Assembly: GCA_003255065.1 (NCBI GenBank) | Contig: QAOA01001288.1 | Span: 1,061,238 to 1,125,237, forward strand | Direction: 5' to 3' | Length of the DNA stretch: 64,000 bases | Source: Cercis canadensis | Lineage: Eukaryota; Streptophyta; Magnoliopsida; Fabales; Fabaceae | In this document: positions 63,406-64,000 of the stretch, in pieces | Layout: every line of letters begins with the position of its first letter | Numbering within the stretch: position 1 is the first letter of the stretch | The notes under the pieces: generated by a model | What the model was told of the DNA's origin: nothing | Database searches by the model: none | The model's input: only the letters and a program-made list of their open reading frames with translations | Made by a program: the position numbers and the translations under genes

Positions 63406-64000
63406 CTGTCATTGTTATTTACCATTTATTAGTTATTAACCAAATAAGAGTCTTATTAACCAATGAGAGGGACAGTATGCTTATTATCCATTCAATTAAT
63501 CTAGGACTAAGATTGTCTTTTAATTGTTTCAACGGCATCATCTATAAATGATCATATACTATATCACTCCTTCTATTATTCCCTATGATTTTATTGAGTC
63601 CTATACAAAACTGAATTAATTTTTTTATTCTTGTGGAGGCTACAGAATTGAAAAAGTGCAACCCTTATCCTTTGCTATGTTTTGGGCATATCCAGCCACT
63701 TATTCCTCTACTGGTGTAATTTCTCTTGTCCCTCTTTATTTATGAATAGATATCCACTTCCTCTGCATTCATGCACATGCACTGTTGACTGAAGCATGTT
63801 ACCCTATTTTGTTTTTTTTCAAATGCAATGCATGACCAAGCACTTCCTGGCTTTGACTTCTAAAAAGGTTCGAGATAAAATAATATGTGGGTTTTGCTTG
63901 TTGACCAAATAAATCTATCCAATTTAAATGTTTATAAACTACCAAACATCCAACTAAACAAGAAACCTCCTGGTCAAGATCCACAATTGGGTTCCCACCT
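63406..64000 (-). other. ABCB1 intron, running off the window
   Basis: After the acceptor before VGERGLQL, no further ABCB1 exon (expected to end near EGFDTQ) is readable up to the edge. The frame at 63799-63984 does not resemble any part of an ABC transporter. Confidence 0.65.

Noticed and set aside
1-64000. CRISPR arrays, bacterial operons or phage-type defence genes
   Set aside because: No spaced direct-repeat arrays or prokaryotic gene layout occur; the window is plant nuclear DNA throughout.

Overview
This is plant nuclear DNA, almost certainly from a eudicot. It is AT-rich, its genes are split by many GT-AG introns, and it carries plant-only families (HIPP metallochaperone, CSLA mannan synthase, ABCB1 auxin transporter) among MITEs, SINEs, a Ty3/gypsy chromovirus and a Ty1/copia remnant. 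I do not name the species.

Layout, left to right. 523-1233 (-) is the 5' part of a heavy-metal-associated isoprenylated plant protein gene, cut by the left edge. 1234-9426 is gene-poor and holds a SINE, a diverged tandem duplication, a Mutator-like foldback element, a broken copia fragment and an AT-rich hairpin MITE. 9427-22725 (+) is an 11-exon organellar histidyl-tRNA synthetase of 515 residues; its intron 9 contains a whole-length but decayed gypsy element in antisense. 24788-27970 (-) is an intact 9-exon CSLA glucomannan 4-beta-mannosyltransferase of 527 residues, tail to tail with the synthetase. 27971-37689 is intergenic, with a SINE, two Mutator-like elements placed almost end to end that each seem to carry a piece of a host gene, and two assembly duplications. 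37690-39099 (+) is a ZNF593/Bud20-type zinc-finger gene of 119 residues whose first intron is AT-AC, of the minor-spliceosome type. 40833-55933 (-) is a 27-exon gene for nucleoporin NUP160, about 1,499 residues and open throughout. 55934-60818 holds a hAT-like candidate and another Mutator-type MITE. 60819 to the right edge (-) is the 3' part of ABCB1.

The genes do not form a pathway. They serve metal binding, organellar translation, cell-wall mannan synthesis, 60S ribosome biogenesis, nuclear transport and auxin export. The order HIPP, zinc finger, ABCB1 resembles a small segment of Arabidopsis chromosome 2 as I remember it, so this may be a conserved block enlarged here by other genes and transposons.

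The single N bases at 25204, 35010 and 36382 each separate two near-identical copies of adjacent sequence. They look like unmerged contig overlaps, so lengths around them should not be trusted. I found no CRISPR array, bacterial-type operon or clearly new multi-gene system. The strongest unusual signals are the AT-AC intron and the neighbouring Mutator elements with captured eIF3b-like and AAA-ATPase-like sequence.
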